NCBI GenBank assembly: GCA_028564925.1
Contig: CM053033.1
Location: 84,613,468 to 84,677,467 of the forward strand
Direction: 5' to 3'
Length of the DNA stretch: 64,000 nucleotides
Source: Lithobates sylvaticus
Lineage: Eukaryota; Chordata; Amphibia; Anura; Ranidae
Position 1 is the stretch's first letter, and each line of letters opens with the position of its first letter. Positions 10,600 to 21,867 of this stretch are shown here, in pieces. Position numbers and translations under genes: made by a program. The notes beneath the pieces are model-generated. The model was not told the DNA's origin and did no database searches. It was given only the letters and a program-made list of their open reading frames with translations.

Positions 10600-12170
10600 C
10601 TTTAAGGTATATACAGTCATAAAGAATGTTCACTCATTGCCACGGTTTTCAGCTAATCTTTATTTCTCAGTTTCTCTTGAGGCAGCAAGTGCCTACAGCA
10701 CTGGCTTCATTGTTCGTAGGTACAAATATGCAGGTTCACCTGATGTAGACTTTCATTTTTTGATTGATGTTTTATGGAGCGCAGGGTCAACAGAAATTCT
10801 ATTGAAATTCTATTGTTTTGCCCTTACCTATGGTCTGTCCTCTTCACCTAAAGCTTTCACAAATGTGCTATCCCCTATGATTGTTCTGCTGTGTGCACTT
10901 GGCATTGCCATTGTGGGACACCTGTATAACCCCCTGCTGAGAGAACAATCAGCTCGTCTACAGAATTGTTCAGATTCTTCAAAAGTTCAGTTGGATCATG
11001 AACTTTCAGAAGTCAGTGCTGGAACTGACTTATTGCTTGCAGGATCTAGGTCATCTTCTAGAGCACTTGTCAGGTTAGCAAACTCTTGACTCTGCTCCCA
11101 TTTTTGGACTCTACAATTTAGGAGCCTTCCAACTCGCTGCTTTTGTATTCTGGGTTTGAAAGTGCCCTTTTTCAAGGCAGTCCTATATGCCCAATTCCAC
11201 TTCAAACCGTTGCAACCCCAACACTGAGTTTGTGGAACAAAAGAGTACAGTCTTGGAATCGTCCGGTCACCGGACATCCTGACCATGTTGTGTCATGCCA
11301 CGTGGCTCACTAATCCAGCCCTGCATTTGGTGAAATCCTTTCTTCCATTGGTCTGGGGGGTTTTCACAACAGAAACCATTCTGACAGGCTTGGGAGGAGT
11401 CCTAGGCACCCTTTCAGTGCAGGGAACCTGGTCACTGGAGTCAGCTCATCTCCCAGTAAACATCCTAGAGCTTCAGGTGAGATCCTAGATCCTTTGTCCT
11501 AAGGACCAGTTTACCACATTGCTTCACAGTATCTGGTGTTAACTGCATGTGTATAAAGCGCAGGTCCTAAGAGATAGGGGCCCATCCGATTCTGTTAGTC
11601 ATAGGCTTTGAATGTTATGAAATTCACATTTCCTTTTCATACATCATGGGACACAGTCAGACTAATATTCATTACCTGCTGGGTTATACTCCATCATTAG
11701 GTGAATGGACACTGGTAGACCAAAGGTCTTCAGATGCTTAGATAAATGGTACCTGAGCCTCACAAAGAAGACTCAAGATCCTGCAAGGTTTTGCCTGTAA
11801 TGTGGCCTCCGGGTGCTGGACCCTGTGGATTGGAAATCCTGGACACTACAGCGCTAAGGCATTTCCTGCAGGGTGCTGTACATATCCAAGGGAGTGTACC
11901 CGAAACATGAAAGGGTACCCAGTCCTTGAAAGTCCAAGTGACAGGTACCCGCCATGAAGGGTGAAGATTGGCCCTTCATTTCTAAGTGGCCCTGCGCCTG
12001 GACGGGTCAGTGAAACCCCTTTTTTTTTATTATTGTGGGGTGTCCCAGTGATTGTAACAATCAGTCAAGCTAGCTAAAGGCTAGACACCTATGTGCAGTG
12101 ACCATACGGGGGAGTTCTGGGCTAGCTGTGGGTGTTTGCAAAGTGTGTACCTTTTTTGCTTGTGTCTGGC
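10600..12170 (+). mobile_element. DIRS retrotransposon fossil A (reverse transcriptase/RNase H part)
   Basis: Plus-strand remains of a DIRS-type retrotransposon (reverse transcriptase plus tyrosine recombinase order). The reverse-transcriptase part lies within about 10680-10960 and the RNase H part within about 11370-11490. Non-coding sequence with the 'CATCATGGGACACAG' word also seen near other DIRS ends follows from about 11640. The copy is old and broken in several places, and its right side is abutted by an L1-clade LINE. Boundaries are approximate. Confidence 0.7.
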
Positions 12171-13735
12171 TGTTTTTTACCTGTATGATGGCGCACAACG
12201 GTGCACCATTTCACCTTGGTTCGCCGTGCGGTAGATCAGACTGGTTTCATGCTGGGGATGGGCACTGACATAAATATCCGTCGCCTTTTTCTCAGTCTCT
12301 CGGCTAATCATGACAATGCCGGTACAAGGGTGGTGGCCTCGTTTGGAAGCGGAAAATACCTTTGATTCAGTCGAGATGCCCTTTCTCTGGAGCGTGTTAT
12401 GTAGGTTTGGCTTTGGCTCCAGATTTCTCCAGTGGTTGGGAATGATGTATAAAACCCTAAATGCCTGAGTCCGCACTAATGGCCGGATCTAAGCACTATT
12501 CCCCCTGGCCAAGGGCACTCGGCAAGGATGCCCTTTGTCGCCAAGCCTATTTGCTCTAGCGCTTGAGCCATTGGCCATCCTTGTGCGGAACTCCCGGCTT
12601 GTAGAGGGTTGGCGGATCGCCCCCCTGGAGGAGAAGATTTTGCTTTATGCAGATGCTACCCTGCTCTACCTAAGAGATGCCAACTCCTCCTTGCCGGACG
12701 CTCTGGCTATCTTTTGATGAGTTTTGGCACATTTTGGGTGTCAAGATAAATTGGAGTAAATCAGTTTTGTTTCCGCTGGATTTATATGCCAGGGGCTCGG
12801 CTTCGCCTACTCATTTGGTATGGGTTGAGGAATTTAAATATCTGGGTATCAAGGTGTCCAGGGATTTGAATACGTTTTCCGAATCTGACCTGATAGAGTA
12901 GCTTTTGGCGCAGGAGTCTTTTGACTAAGCCATTATCCACACTAATTGGCTCTTCCCAGTGTGCAGTCACCTAAGATAGATAGGCTTTGGGAACAGCGTC
13001 AAGACGATATTCCTGCATTAGATCGGGAAATATGGGAGGAATGCTTTGAGGATAGCTCCAGGCTGACGATGGCATCTAAAGGCAAATTCAAACTAAATTT
13101 CTCCATAGAGTTTACTTCACGCCACAGAATCTATCTGCAGTGTTCCTCTGACTGTACTAGCTGTCCTACAGCTGAGGGTACTTATAATCCTATGTTTTGG
13201 ACATGCCCACGGGTAGCACAGTGTTGGATGGTGGTTGTTGAGTCCCGTCTACAGCTGTCTCTCCCTTGTACAGCGGAATTAGCACTGCTGGCTATCCATA
13301 ATGATGAGCAAAGACCTACATATACCAAGCAGTTGATTTCCTATTTACTATATTATGCAAAAAAGGAAATACTCTTTAAGTGGGCATCCCCCTCCTGCAC
13401 TCTCTTCCTGGGAATTGATTGTCAACAGGGTTCTACCAATGTAGAAATTGACGTATATAAATAGAAAATAATACAAAAAAATATGGAAGCCATGGATGGA
13501 TTGTACATGACCTTGTCCCTAGGGGACGACCTTACTCTTAATTTCCCTTCGGGATGGTGATTGCTAACTATGAGTTCCTTCTGGTTATTGGGCAATGTAC
13601 TGACACGTCTTGATTGTCTGGATGACTCCTTCTTTACCTTGATAACTGTAACCTTGCATACCTGCTGTTTGTTTTACACATCTTTTTCAATTGAGATCAA
13701 TTCCGTTTGTAACAAAAAAAAAACTTAAATCGGGG
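12171..13735 (+). mobile_element. L1-clade LINE, 5'-truncated and internally deleted
   Basis: Translation along the plus strand, across frame changes, gives an L1-type reverse transcriptase: DQTGFMLGMGTDINIRRLFL (12235 onward), KAFDS-like, RQGCPLSPSLFALALEPLAI (12520 onward) and a catalytic box read as YADATLLYL at about 12646 in place of YADDT. FKYLGIKVSRDL (about 12830) is the usual strand after the palm. The C-terminal part (12946-13464) has the GTYNPMFWTCPRVAQCW type of L1 C-terminal motif. The stretch between is far shorter than in intact L1. A short A tract near 13716 marks the 3' end. The protein is non-functional. Confidence 0.88.
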
Positions 13736-14047
13736 GTCAGCAGTCAGTAGCTTGCAATCTACCAGTAGATCACGGACAGGTGACTGGTAGATCGCGGTCT
13801 GGGCTTGCTAACCCACCATCCTAGAGAACCAAACCGAATGCAATGCAGAGGGACTACTTGTAAAGTTGGAGCTGTAGTAGGGAGCAAGAGCCGCATAAGC
13901 CAATGTCTCCTCTGTATTTGCTGGCTCGTGTCCCATGCGGAGTGATACCAACTGCACTCCACCTCTTATCCCGGCTAGCGGTCTCCAGTGTGGTGCCAGC
14001 AGCAGGAAAGAAGAGATCTTCAGGTCAGGTGTGAAGAATAATAGTAT
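13736..14047. repeat. Degraded repeat with 'AGATCAC/GTAGATCGCGG' words
   Basis: It begins GGGGGTCAGCAGTCAGTAGC, continues with CCAGTAGATCACGGACAGGT and CTGGTAGATCGCGGTC, and then unassigned sequence. The opening resembles the ends of hAT-type non-autonomous elements, but no matching right end was found. Confidence 0.4.
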
Positions 14048-14301
14048 AGGGCTGCTTTCACATTGATGTGCTGCGTTTTACCCACATCGCAGGTGCAGTG
14101 CAGCTTTCCTGTGGGTTTGCTGTGCTTAGCCAAAGACTTCTATTATATCCGGTGGGTTTAATGCAATTTCTGAAAGCACACCACATTTGCAGGATATAAT
14201 AGAAGTCTGGCAAAGCGCAGCTAACCCTGGAAGGTCGCAGATGCACCACACTGCACCCGCGGTGCAGGTAAACTACAGCACATCAGTGTGAAAGCAACCT
14301 T
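14048..14301. mobile_element. Foldback MITE, 'GCTGCTTTCACA' family
   Basis: Left end GGGCTGCTTTCACATTGATG and reverse-strand right end AGGTTGCTTTCACACTGATG are inverted repeats. Inner arms (TGCAGGTGCAGTGCAG-like, TATTATATCC...GGATATAATA) extend the foldback. It is related by its ends to the MITE at 644-1040. Confidence 0.8.
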
Positions 14302-16146
14302 AAAGGGGGTTTTACCACCCCCATCTATACATGTGAATGAGCATTAAGGGTGTCGCTGCCAAATGCCACTAAGAGCTCATTCCCAAGTGCAGAAGGCACT
14401 GCTGCTCCCCTGAAAAGTGATCTGAGTGTGTTTGACAGGTGGTGCTTTAAACCCATGATTAGTGTGCAATGCACATGATTGCGACACAGTTGTACGGCAA
14501 TTAGAGTTTTAAATAAGGTTTGAGGAGGCGACACTGTGCCCTGTGATCTTTGACTTCTCCCATGTTGTTCAGGTAGATCTCCACATCTTTAAGGTTGCCT
14601 ACACCTGCCTTAAATGATACAGGTACCACCCTTCTGTTTTTGTGATCCACACCTATTGCTATATTCCACAAAACTGAAGCATGAAGGGAGTAGGAGGGTT
14701 ATACCTGGCTGACCAACAGTTTTTTTTTGTATGCTGGTGTCTATTACTCATATGGTCGGCAGTAAAACACATATTTCTCAGAACGGTTTCTGACCCAGTG
14801 TCTCTTATTGAGCTCCAATAAAATGATCTTGCAGCAAGTTAAAAATCCTATTTTTTTTGCTCACAGATTGTTTGCAAAATATATTGTTTTGATAGCTGGA
14901 TTTTTTTATTGCATCACCATACTTTATCAAAAGCCTGTACCTTAAGGCCTCATACACACAGGATGTTTTGGAAACTCTCCTAAAAGCCTTTCTCCCTGGC
15001 AACAGTTTTGCCAGAAAAAAACACACACACAATCCCATGTGAGATGACCCAGTACATTTCAGTAATCATCTTCAGGGGTTGGAGTAGCCATAAATATACA
15101 AAGAGTGTCGAAACACATTTAGAAAGCCAGTGTATAAAAACAAAAGGTTCATCCCTCAGCTAGAACTCAAATATGTCAACGTCAGTGGGCAGGAGCGCAC
15201 ACACCCCCCGCCCCATAATTTAGGCATTCCTGAACACTGCGACTGTCAACTACTAAAGATGCACTCTAATTATGGTGGCTGCCCAGGTATAGAGACTGTC
15301 AATGTATACACCATACCTGGCCAATGCCTCTAGAAGCTGGAAATCGCTGACGTAGACATTACTACATTCAGTGATCTCTACTTGCTTCCCGGTCCTGTGC
15401 TGAGCGTCCCCTGCAATATTCTGAACACAGGAGGGCACCATTCAGAGAATGCCTTTTAATTTTCTGAATGAATGAAAAGCGTTCACTGATTGGAAAAGGT
15501 TGAATGGGCAATAATGTCGCACTCTCCACTTCATCCAATCGGAAAGCACTTTGCATTCATTTGGAAAATGCAAATCATTACCTGAATGGCACCAGTGCCA
15601 AGATCCTGATGACCTGAGTTTAGAATGCAGCAGGCTAGTCACTCAGAACCCAGATAAAGTGAAGACCACTAAAGTAGCCGTATCTAATTCGGTGATTTCC
15701 AGCTTTCCAGGGGCATCCAACGTGGACCAATGAAGCTATGTATAAAATCTCAATACTTGGAATTCATCTTTAAATTGTATAATTTCAAGGTGAAGTGACA
15801 GGTCAGATTTACATGGCATCTTCTGAACAGTGCAACTCTCACTTACAGGAAGCCATTCATCAGTGAGGTTATTTATTTTTGTTTTATGATACGTTGATAT
15901 ATTTTTTTTTTTTTATTATTGTAGCTTATGTGATATGACAGTCCACCAGCTGGTACAGTACTGTAGAATAGACTTGTGCAGTAAGACAGTGTACATTGTA
16001 GTACAGACATTGTCTCTCTGTCCCCTCTGCAATAAATGAAATTTTGGTGACTGTAGGCTGCCTCGGAATTTGTCCTATCTAATGAGCCCCACTACAGTAT
16101 ATTTGCTTAACTGTGCTTAACTGACTCTAATTTTTCTGTCATATAG
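14302..16146. other. Intron c-d, last part
   Basis: No gene. A repeat-like segment begins AAGGCCTCATACACACAGGA near 14944 and a foldback-like segment (TGAATGAATGAAAAGCGTTC ... AAAGCACTTTGCATTCATTT) lies at 15460-15570. The last 150 bases lead into a clear acceptor. Confidence 0.5.
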
Positions 16147-16245
16147 TGGGTGATAGCGAGAGTCAAGAGACCAGCGCTGAATATACAGAGGTGTCATTGG
16201 ATTCTCTGGACCTACGAGTAAAAGAAATCTCATCACCTCAAAAAG
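16147..16245 (+). CDS. ehmt1: ehmt1 coding exon d: [14 protein letters not shown] segment
   Basis: Bounded by ATATAG and AAAAG/GTGAGG, 99 bases, phase 1 to 1. Joined to the previous exon it reads [20 protein letters not shown] followed by LDLRVKEISSPQK. Human EHMT1 contains the recalled [20 protein letters not shown] at the same place, so the match is strong. This conserved serine/leucine motif sits between the basic segment and the cysteine-rich region; its function is not established. The exon is symmetric (99 bases), so skipping it would keep the frame. Confidence 0.95.
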
Positions 16246-16285
16246 GTGAGGAAGGGTCTTAAAGCTTTTTCCTTTTTCTCTTAAT

Positions 16286-16821
16286 TTAAAGTGTTACTAA
16301 ACCCACAACAGTAAAATCAGTCTATATATGCAGTAAAGCATGCTTGTTATACTCACTCTGGAACCTAAGGGTTAATCCTCCACATTGTGTAAAAAGGCTG
16401 TTTGATCTTGTCCTCTCTGATTCTCCCCTTCTTCCACTGTCCCCTAATAGTTTACTAATTAGGTAGATGGCACAGAGTTTATAGAGTCAGGCTGCACATG
16501 CTCAATTTGGTGTGTATTGCTAGAGGTTTTTTTTTTTTGTTTTTTCTTTTTTTGGGAGGGTGCATGTGATCAGCATAGGGCCAATCATCAATGTCCAGAC
16601 AGAGCCAGGGGTCTTGCAGTCTCATAGGACAGTCAGAAAACTCCTCCTACAAGCTTTAACCAGTGCTCGGCTGGACACTGATAGAAGTCACAAGATTGCT
16701 CTAACTGCTGATGAGAAAATGTGTTCAGCAGTTTATATTTACTAAAATAATTTCCATGTTCTGTGTACTGTGGGAGACCAGGTATAGTGAACACAGGGTC
16801 CTGGGTTTAGTAACACTTTAA
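16286..16821. mobile_element. TTAA-flanked MITE, family T1, copy 2
   Basis: Ends TTAAAGTGTTACTAAACCCA and TGGGTTTAGTAACACTTTAA are exact inverted repeats of 20 bp, with TTAA on both sides. It is the best-preserved of three copies and starts 41 bases after the exon d donor. Confidence 0.92.
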
Positions 16822-17395
16822 GTGTTGATGCAAAGACAGAACTGACACAATTAGTCTGAAATTGTCAAGAGGACAAAAAACAATCCTCTCTAGGTCAGCT
16901 ACTGTATATCCATTGCAAGGGTATAGGAAACTTTATTGCAGATCATCACCTGCTTCTGTACTGTTGATGTGTGGGCATAGGGTATGTAATGACATTGCAG
17001 TATACCTGTTAAAATCCTTTGTAAATTGGGACTAGGATGTTCTGCCTTTATCATAACCATATGATCAGTCCCAACATTATAAGAATAGTTTTATTCTTGG
17101 TATTCCCTTAATTTGCATATGTAAACCAGAAACAAACTAGAACTGCAGAACACATGAGAAATGTGCATGGGATGTTAAATATTGCATGCAAAAGCAGCCC
17201 TGCAATTGTACCTCAGACATCTGGTAGAGGCAGTGAACGGCAGAGCAGGGAACAATACTTTTGGGAGATCCGATCTACGAATTGTTATTTTTATTTTTTT
17301 TTTATTTTTTTTTTTAATACATGTTAGCTGGCTTCATATTTTAAAAAAAAAAAAAGTCCTTTTATTACCATAGATTTACTTTTTGTAGTAGTTGT
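16822..17395. other. Intron d-e, unassigned part
   Basis: Non-coding. T- and A-rich tracts lie at about 17284-17315 and 17341-17353, the latter just before a Tc1-like element. Confidence 0.5.
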
Positions 17396-19262
17396 ACAAC
17401 CCCAATTTCAAAAAAGTTGTAAAATCTACATAAAAACAGAATGTGATGATTTGCAAATCCTATAAACCCATATTTTGTTCACAATAGAAAACATATCGCA
17501 CATTTAAACTGAGAAAATGTACCACTTAAAAAAAGGGTGAATTTCGGAATTGATGGTAGCAATACATCTCAAAGTTGGGACAGGGTAACAAAAAGCTGGT
17601 AAAGTTAGGCCCCTTTTACACGTGCGGACCCTATGTCCGTTTTCATCCATCCATTTTTGGATGAAAAACGGACATACATGTACCCCTATGGGATAGCGGG
17701 TGTCAGCGGATGAGCATCCCCTGACATCCGATATCTTCCGCCTCCGATATGGTCCGATTCTGCAGACGGAGGAAAACCCTATTTTTCCATCCGTATGCAG
17801 AGCGGATCGGATGAACGCGGACAGACGGTCCGTGTTCATCCAATTCCCCATTCGGGGAGAGCGGAGATCTGACAGGGCGGTCCCTGCACAGCGTGCAGGG
17901 TCGCCCTGTCATCCGCCGGTTGAGCGGGGATCAGCTGAGCGATCCCCGCTGAGCAGCGGATCTTCACGGGGCGGATCAATACGGATCTGTCCCATGTGAA
18001 AGGGGCCTAAGTGGTACTAACAAGGAAGAGCTGGAAGAACATTTTGCAATTAGGTTAATTGGCAACAGGTCAGTAACATGATTGGGTATAAAAAGAGCAT
18101 CTTGGAGTATCAGAGTGACTCAAGTAAAGCTGAGCAGAGGTTCACCTATCTGTGAAAAGCTGTGTCAAAAAATTGTCAAACAATTTCATAATAATAATAA
18201 TCCTTGGTGTTAAATTTCATAGACTATATATCATCTACAGTACATAATGGCAAAATAAATCTGTGTGCAAGGGGCAAGGCTGAAACCAATATTGGATGTC
18301 TGTGATCTTTGGGCCCTCAGACAGCAGTGCATGAAAAACAGGCACGATTCTGTGATAGACATCACTGAATGGGCTCAGGAACATTCCCAAAAATCACTGT
18401 CTGTGAATACAGTTTGCCATGCCATCCAGAAGTGCAAGGTAAAGCTCTATCTGGACATGATGCAAAAATGCCGCCATCTTCTCTATGCCAAAGCTCATTT
18501 TGAAATGGTCTGTTGCAAAGTGGAAAACTGTTATATGGTCAATAAAATTTGAAACTTGAGCCTCTTTTTGGAAGCCATGGGTGCTGCGTCCTCCCGACTG
18601 AGGAGTGGGACCCTCAGGCTTAATAGCACTCAGTTCAAAAGCCTGCACCTCTGACAGTATAAGGGAGCTTGCACATCTGGAAAGGCACCATCAATGCTGA
18701 AAGACATATATCCAGTTTTTAGAGCAGCATATGCTGCGATCCAGACGTGTTTTTTAGAGAAGGACTTGCATATTTTAGCAACACAATGCTAAACTGCATT
18801 TATTACAACATCATGACTTTGTAGTAGAAGAGTTCGGGTGCTTAATTGGCCTGCCTGCAGTCCAGACCTTTACCAACTGAAAATATTTGGCAAATCTTAA
18901 AAAAAAAAAAAAAATACAACAAAGACCCAGGACTGTTGAGCAATTGGAATACTATATCAGGCAAGAATGGGACAACATTCCTCTCCCAAAAATCCAGAAA
19001 CTGGTCTCAGTTCCCAGACATTTACAGAGTGGTGTTAAAAGAAGAGGGGATGCTACACCGCGGTAAACATGGCCCTGTCTCCACTTTTTTGAGACATTAG
19101 TGCCACCAATTTCAAAATGACCTTATTTTTTTTTCTTAATTTTTTTTTCACTTCAAACATTTTGATATGTTTTCTATTGTGAATAACATATGGATTTATT
19201 TGTAATTTTGTTTGTATAGATTTTACACAGCTTCCTAACTTTTTTGGGTTGGGGGGAGCAAC
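17396..19262 (+). mobile_element. Degenerate Tc1/mariner transposon (copy Tc1-A) with a nested MITE
   Basis: The left end ACAACCCCAATTTCAAAAAA and right-end sequence AACTTTTTTGGGTTGGGG are inverted remnants of the CAACCCCAATTCC-type Tc1 family known from fishes and frogs. Transposase remnants run along the plus strand: HDSVIDITEWAQEHSQKSLS and VNTVCHAIQKCKVKLY (18340-18450), then pieces equivalent to the WTVAKWKTVLWSD region, the GTINAE region and a PACSPDL-like piece (about 18850). Multiple frame changes, stops and lost catalytic segments make it inactive. The MITE at 17608-18007 interrupts its 5' part. Confidence 0.88.
17608..18007. mobile_element. 400-bp MITE nested in Tc1-A
   Basis: Terminal inverted repeats GGCCCCTTTTACAC / GTGAAAGGGGCC, each flanked by TA (17606-17607 and 18008-18009), which fits a 2-bp TA target duplication. 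The interior holds several GC-rich palindromes (GGACATA, GACAGGGCG...CGCCCTGTC, GCGGGGATC...GATCCCCGC). A reverse-oriented partial relative lies at about 48125-48404. Confidence 0.85.
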
Positions 19263-19281
19263 TTTTTAACAAAACGGGGAC

Positions 19282-19918
19282 TTAAAGTGTTACTAAACAC
19301 ACAACTGTAAAATCTGTCTGTAAATGCAGAATTGCATGCTTGTTATACTCACTGTGGAACTTAAGGGGTTAATCCTCTGCATTGTGTAAAAAGGCTCTTT
19401 GTTCCTCTATGCACAGATCCTCTCCCTCCTGCAGGGTCTCTCTTGGCAAAGCCAGATCAGACAGTCAGGGTATTAAAGCTGCACATATGCTCAGTTTGGT
19501 CTCTATTACTGGAGAGAACAGTTCCTTGTTGAGCTGAGCTTTTCCAGTCACCTGATATTGACATCACACATTTCAGTGTGTATACAGAGCCTAAATGACA
19601 GCCCAGTCCCTCCCTCCTCTCCTCCATGCCCAGCAACTAAAAAAAGAATCCAGTGGGTGGGATTTCACAACTTGATGGATGTTTAGCCTCCCATAACAGC
19701 ATGAGGGCACAGGCTGTAATGGAAATCTCCTCCTACCTGAACACTGAGCATTCGGGCAAACCCTGCAGTTTATCATGTGAACGTGGTAGACAGATCAGCC
19801 AAAAAGGTATATAGTGACAGTATTTTAATGTAAAAAGATGATTTGTAAGCTGTGGGCACTGGGGGGGGGGGGGGGGGCAGATGAACTAATTTCATTTTAC
19901 TGGGTTTAGTAACACTTA
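19282..19918. mobile_element. TTAA-flanked MITE, family T1, copy 3
   Basis: Begins TTAAAGTGTTACTAAACACA and ends TGGGTTTAGTAACACTTA. Internal words ATGCAGAATTGCATGCTTGT and TGTGTAAAAAGGCTC match the other two copies. It is longer because of unrelated inner sequence and a G17 tract at 19861-19877. Confidence 0.85.
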
Positions 19919-21721
19919 TGCCAACACTTATTGGTCTACTTTGACCTCAAAGGCAAGGCTGTATTCTGGAGCTTACTTGCCATTGCAGTCTGTGATCTGA
20001 GCCAAAAGTAGACCCTCTCTAATACAATGTTAGTGGTAAAGGCAAATAAACGATGCTGCTGGAAGTATACATTTTAGCACATGGAATTCTGCAGCTTACA
20101 TTTGAGCAAAAATGCCAAGTAGACCTAATCCAACATTATGAAAATTTATTGTAGATTGTCTTCAATTAAATGCTCTTTTAATTGCTGCTAAATTATTTCC
20201 TTCTGTTGTGATTTCCTGATGGTTGTGCTGCATGTATTACGTGGCATTCTGTCCTGTCCTCTTAATGGAATCCACTTAGTCTACTCTCTTGGAGTGTTCC
20301 CAGGGATGTTTGCTGGGAATGTACACAGTGACAAGCTCAATGTGTACTTGCAGTTTGCAGCCCACATTTAATACTTTAGTGCAGAACTTTGTTGCTCCAG
20401 AGCTTCAGGTCTCGGCACGCCTTTGCAGTTTTTTGTGCCTTACTGTTCACAGATGTGTGTTGGTTCATACTACAAAATGGCTGCCCTAACCTTCTCATTG
20501 TTTTTTTTAATTGGATCAAAAAGGCAATGATTGGACAGGATGAAACATTTTTGATGGTTAATGCATGTATGGTCCCTGGAACCAAGTCCTTTTTTTCTTT
20601 GTTCTACCAAAAAAACGGTTGGATCCAGAAGTACAATTTTAATGGGAGTAAAAGCAAATGTATTCATGTGTGACAAATAAGAAAATACTTCTGAACACAA
20701 GTGAAAATTCAGATTGCAAATTAAATGATTGATGCAGAATTGGCATGTGATCAAGCTAAAATGTTGTCATTCAAGTAAGCCCACAATCTGACCCCTGAAC
20801 AATCCTATAGTCACCAAACTGTAACTGCAACCATAGGATCTATGCCCATAAAGCAGCATTGGGGATCTCCGTCATATGTTATGTTATGTTCATAAAGTTT
20901 AAGGTGAAAAAAAAACTGGATAAAAAAAATATCAGAGAACTATCTGCATTTTTCCAATGCGAAGGATAGTCAACAGAATAAAAGTTAACTTAAACTACAG
21001 ATTGCAACATTTATCTTAATAAATTACAGAAGAATTGCCTCGGAGTATCTGGATGTCAATATAGTAACCAACTGCATCAATTTCATACTCCTTTTGCAGT
21101 ATGGTAACTGAGGAAACTCTTTTTCGCAACTGTTGGGAATAACAGACAGTCACATTTGACAGTCACAATTGTTCTTTCCAACACTTCGATGAAGGCTTCA
21201 CTGTTTGATGTACCCGGAAAAACTGTTAAAGGTTTTAGACACCCAGAATTAATAGCTCTGTTATCTGTGGAGTCATATGGGGTTATAAACTGGCTCCTTG
21301 GGTGACTAAAGCACTCATGCAAAAACTTCCCACTATAGCTACTGGCTTTGTTCCAGTCCATCCTCCTTTCCAGTTGCCTGTCTGTTAAAAACTTGTTTAA
21401 AGCTACAGCCAGCACTACAATTAAAATCTATGTTCAACAGACTAGAGACTGAAGGATGCTGTAAGGGCCCCAAGAAAGCTGTGAAACGCTTGTGAAATCT
21501 TTTACCGTCCAGTGATTCCAAACTTCTTGTTCAGTCCAGTGTTTCCAAGCTAATGCTAGTGTAAAGTGCCCCACAAACTGTGCTAAACCAGAGGAGATTG
21601 TTGGAAATACTCTTATGAATGGACCACTAGCACAGCTGTAAGCATGTATGCAGGAAACTCTCCACATTTATATTTGCTTAGCACTAATTCTAAGTTATCT
21701 TGATTGTTTTTCCTTTTGAAG
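19919..21721. other. Intron d-e, last part
   Basis: No gene. 20090-20285 looks like possible conserved non-coding sequence (see findings). Minus-strand open frames at 21083-21415 and 21434-21667 adjoin each other but match no family I recognise. The stretch ends in the TTTTGAAG acceptor of exon e. Confidence 0.5.
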
Positions 21722-21867
21722 GTCTTCCCAATGGGTCTGACAACATGGAGGTGGATGGGCTTCAAGGAATTTCACTTTGTAGCTGCCGGATGGAGACCCC
21801 AAAAGAGGATGAACTGATGGAAAAAGCCGGAGATCGATGCATGGCTGTCGAGAGCTCTGACCAGGAG
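21722..21867 (+). CDS. ehmt1: ehmt1 coding exon e: start of the cysteine-rich region
   Basis: 146 bases, phase 1 to 0, between TTTTGAAG and GTGAGA. With the preceding base it reads GLPNGSDNMEVDGLQGISLC then [20 protein letters not shown] and MAVESSDQE. Human EHMT1 is recalled as [20 protein letters not shown] and QCMATESVDHE, so residue-level correspondence is high. LCSCRMETP opens the EHMT cysteine-rich zinc-binding region that continues in the next two exons. The Cys positions (LCSC, RC) are all kept. The region is thought to contribute to protein contacts and chromatin targeting. Confidence 0.97.

Noticed and set aside
10505-11089. 194-codon open frame as a host gene
   Set aside because: Its second half matches DIRS reverse transcriptase in order and content and it lies in a fossil element; there is no host-gene homology.
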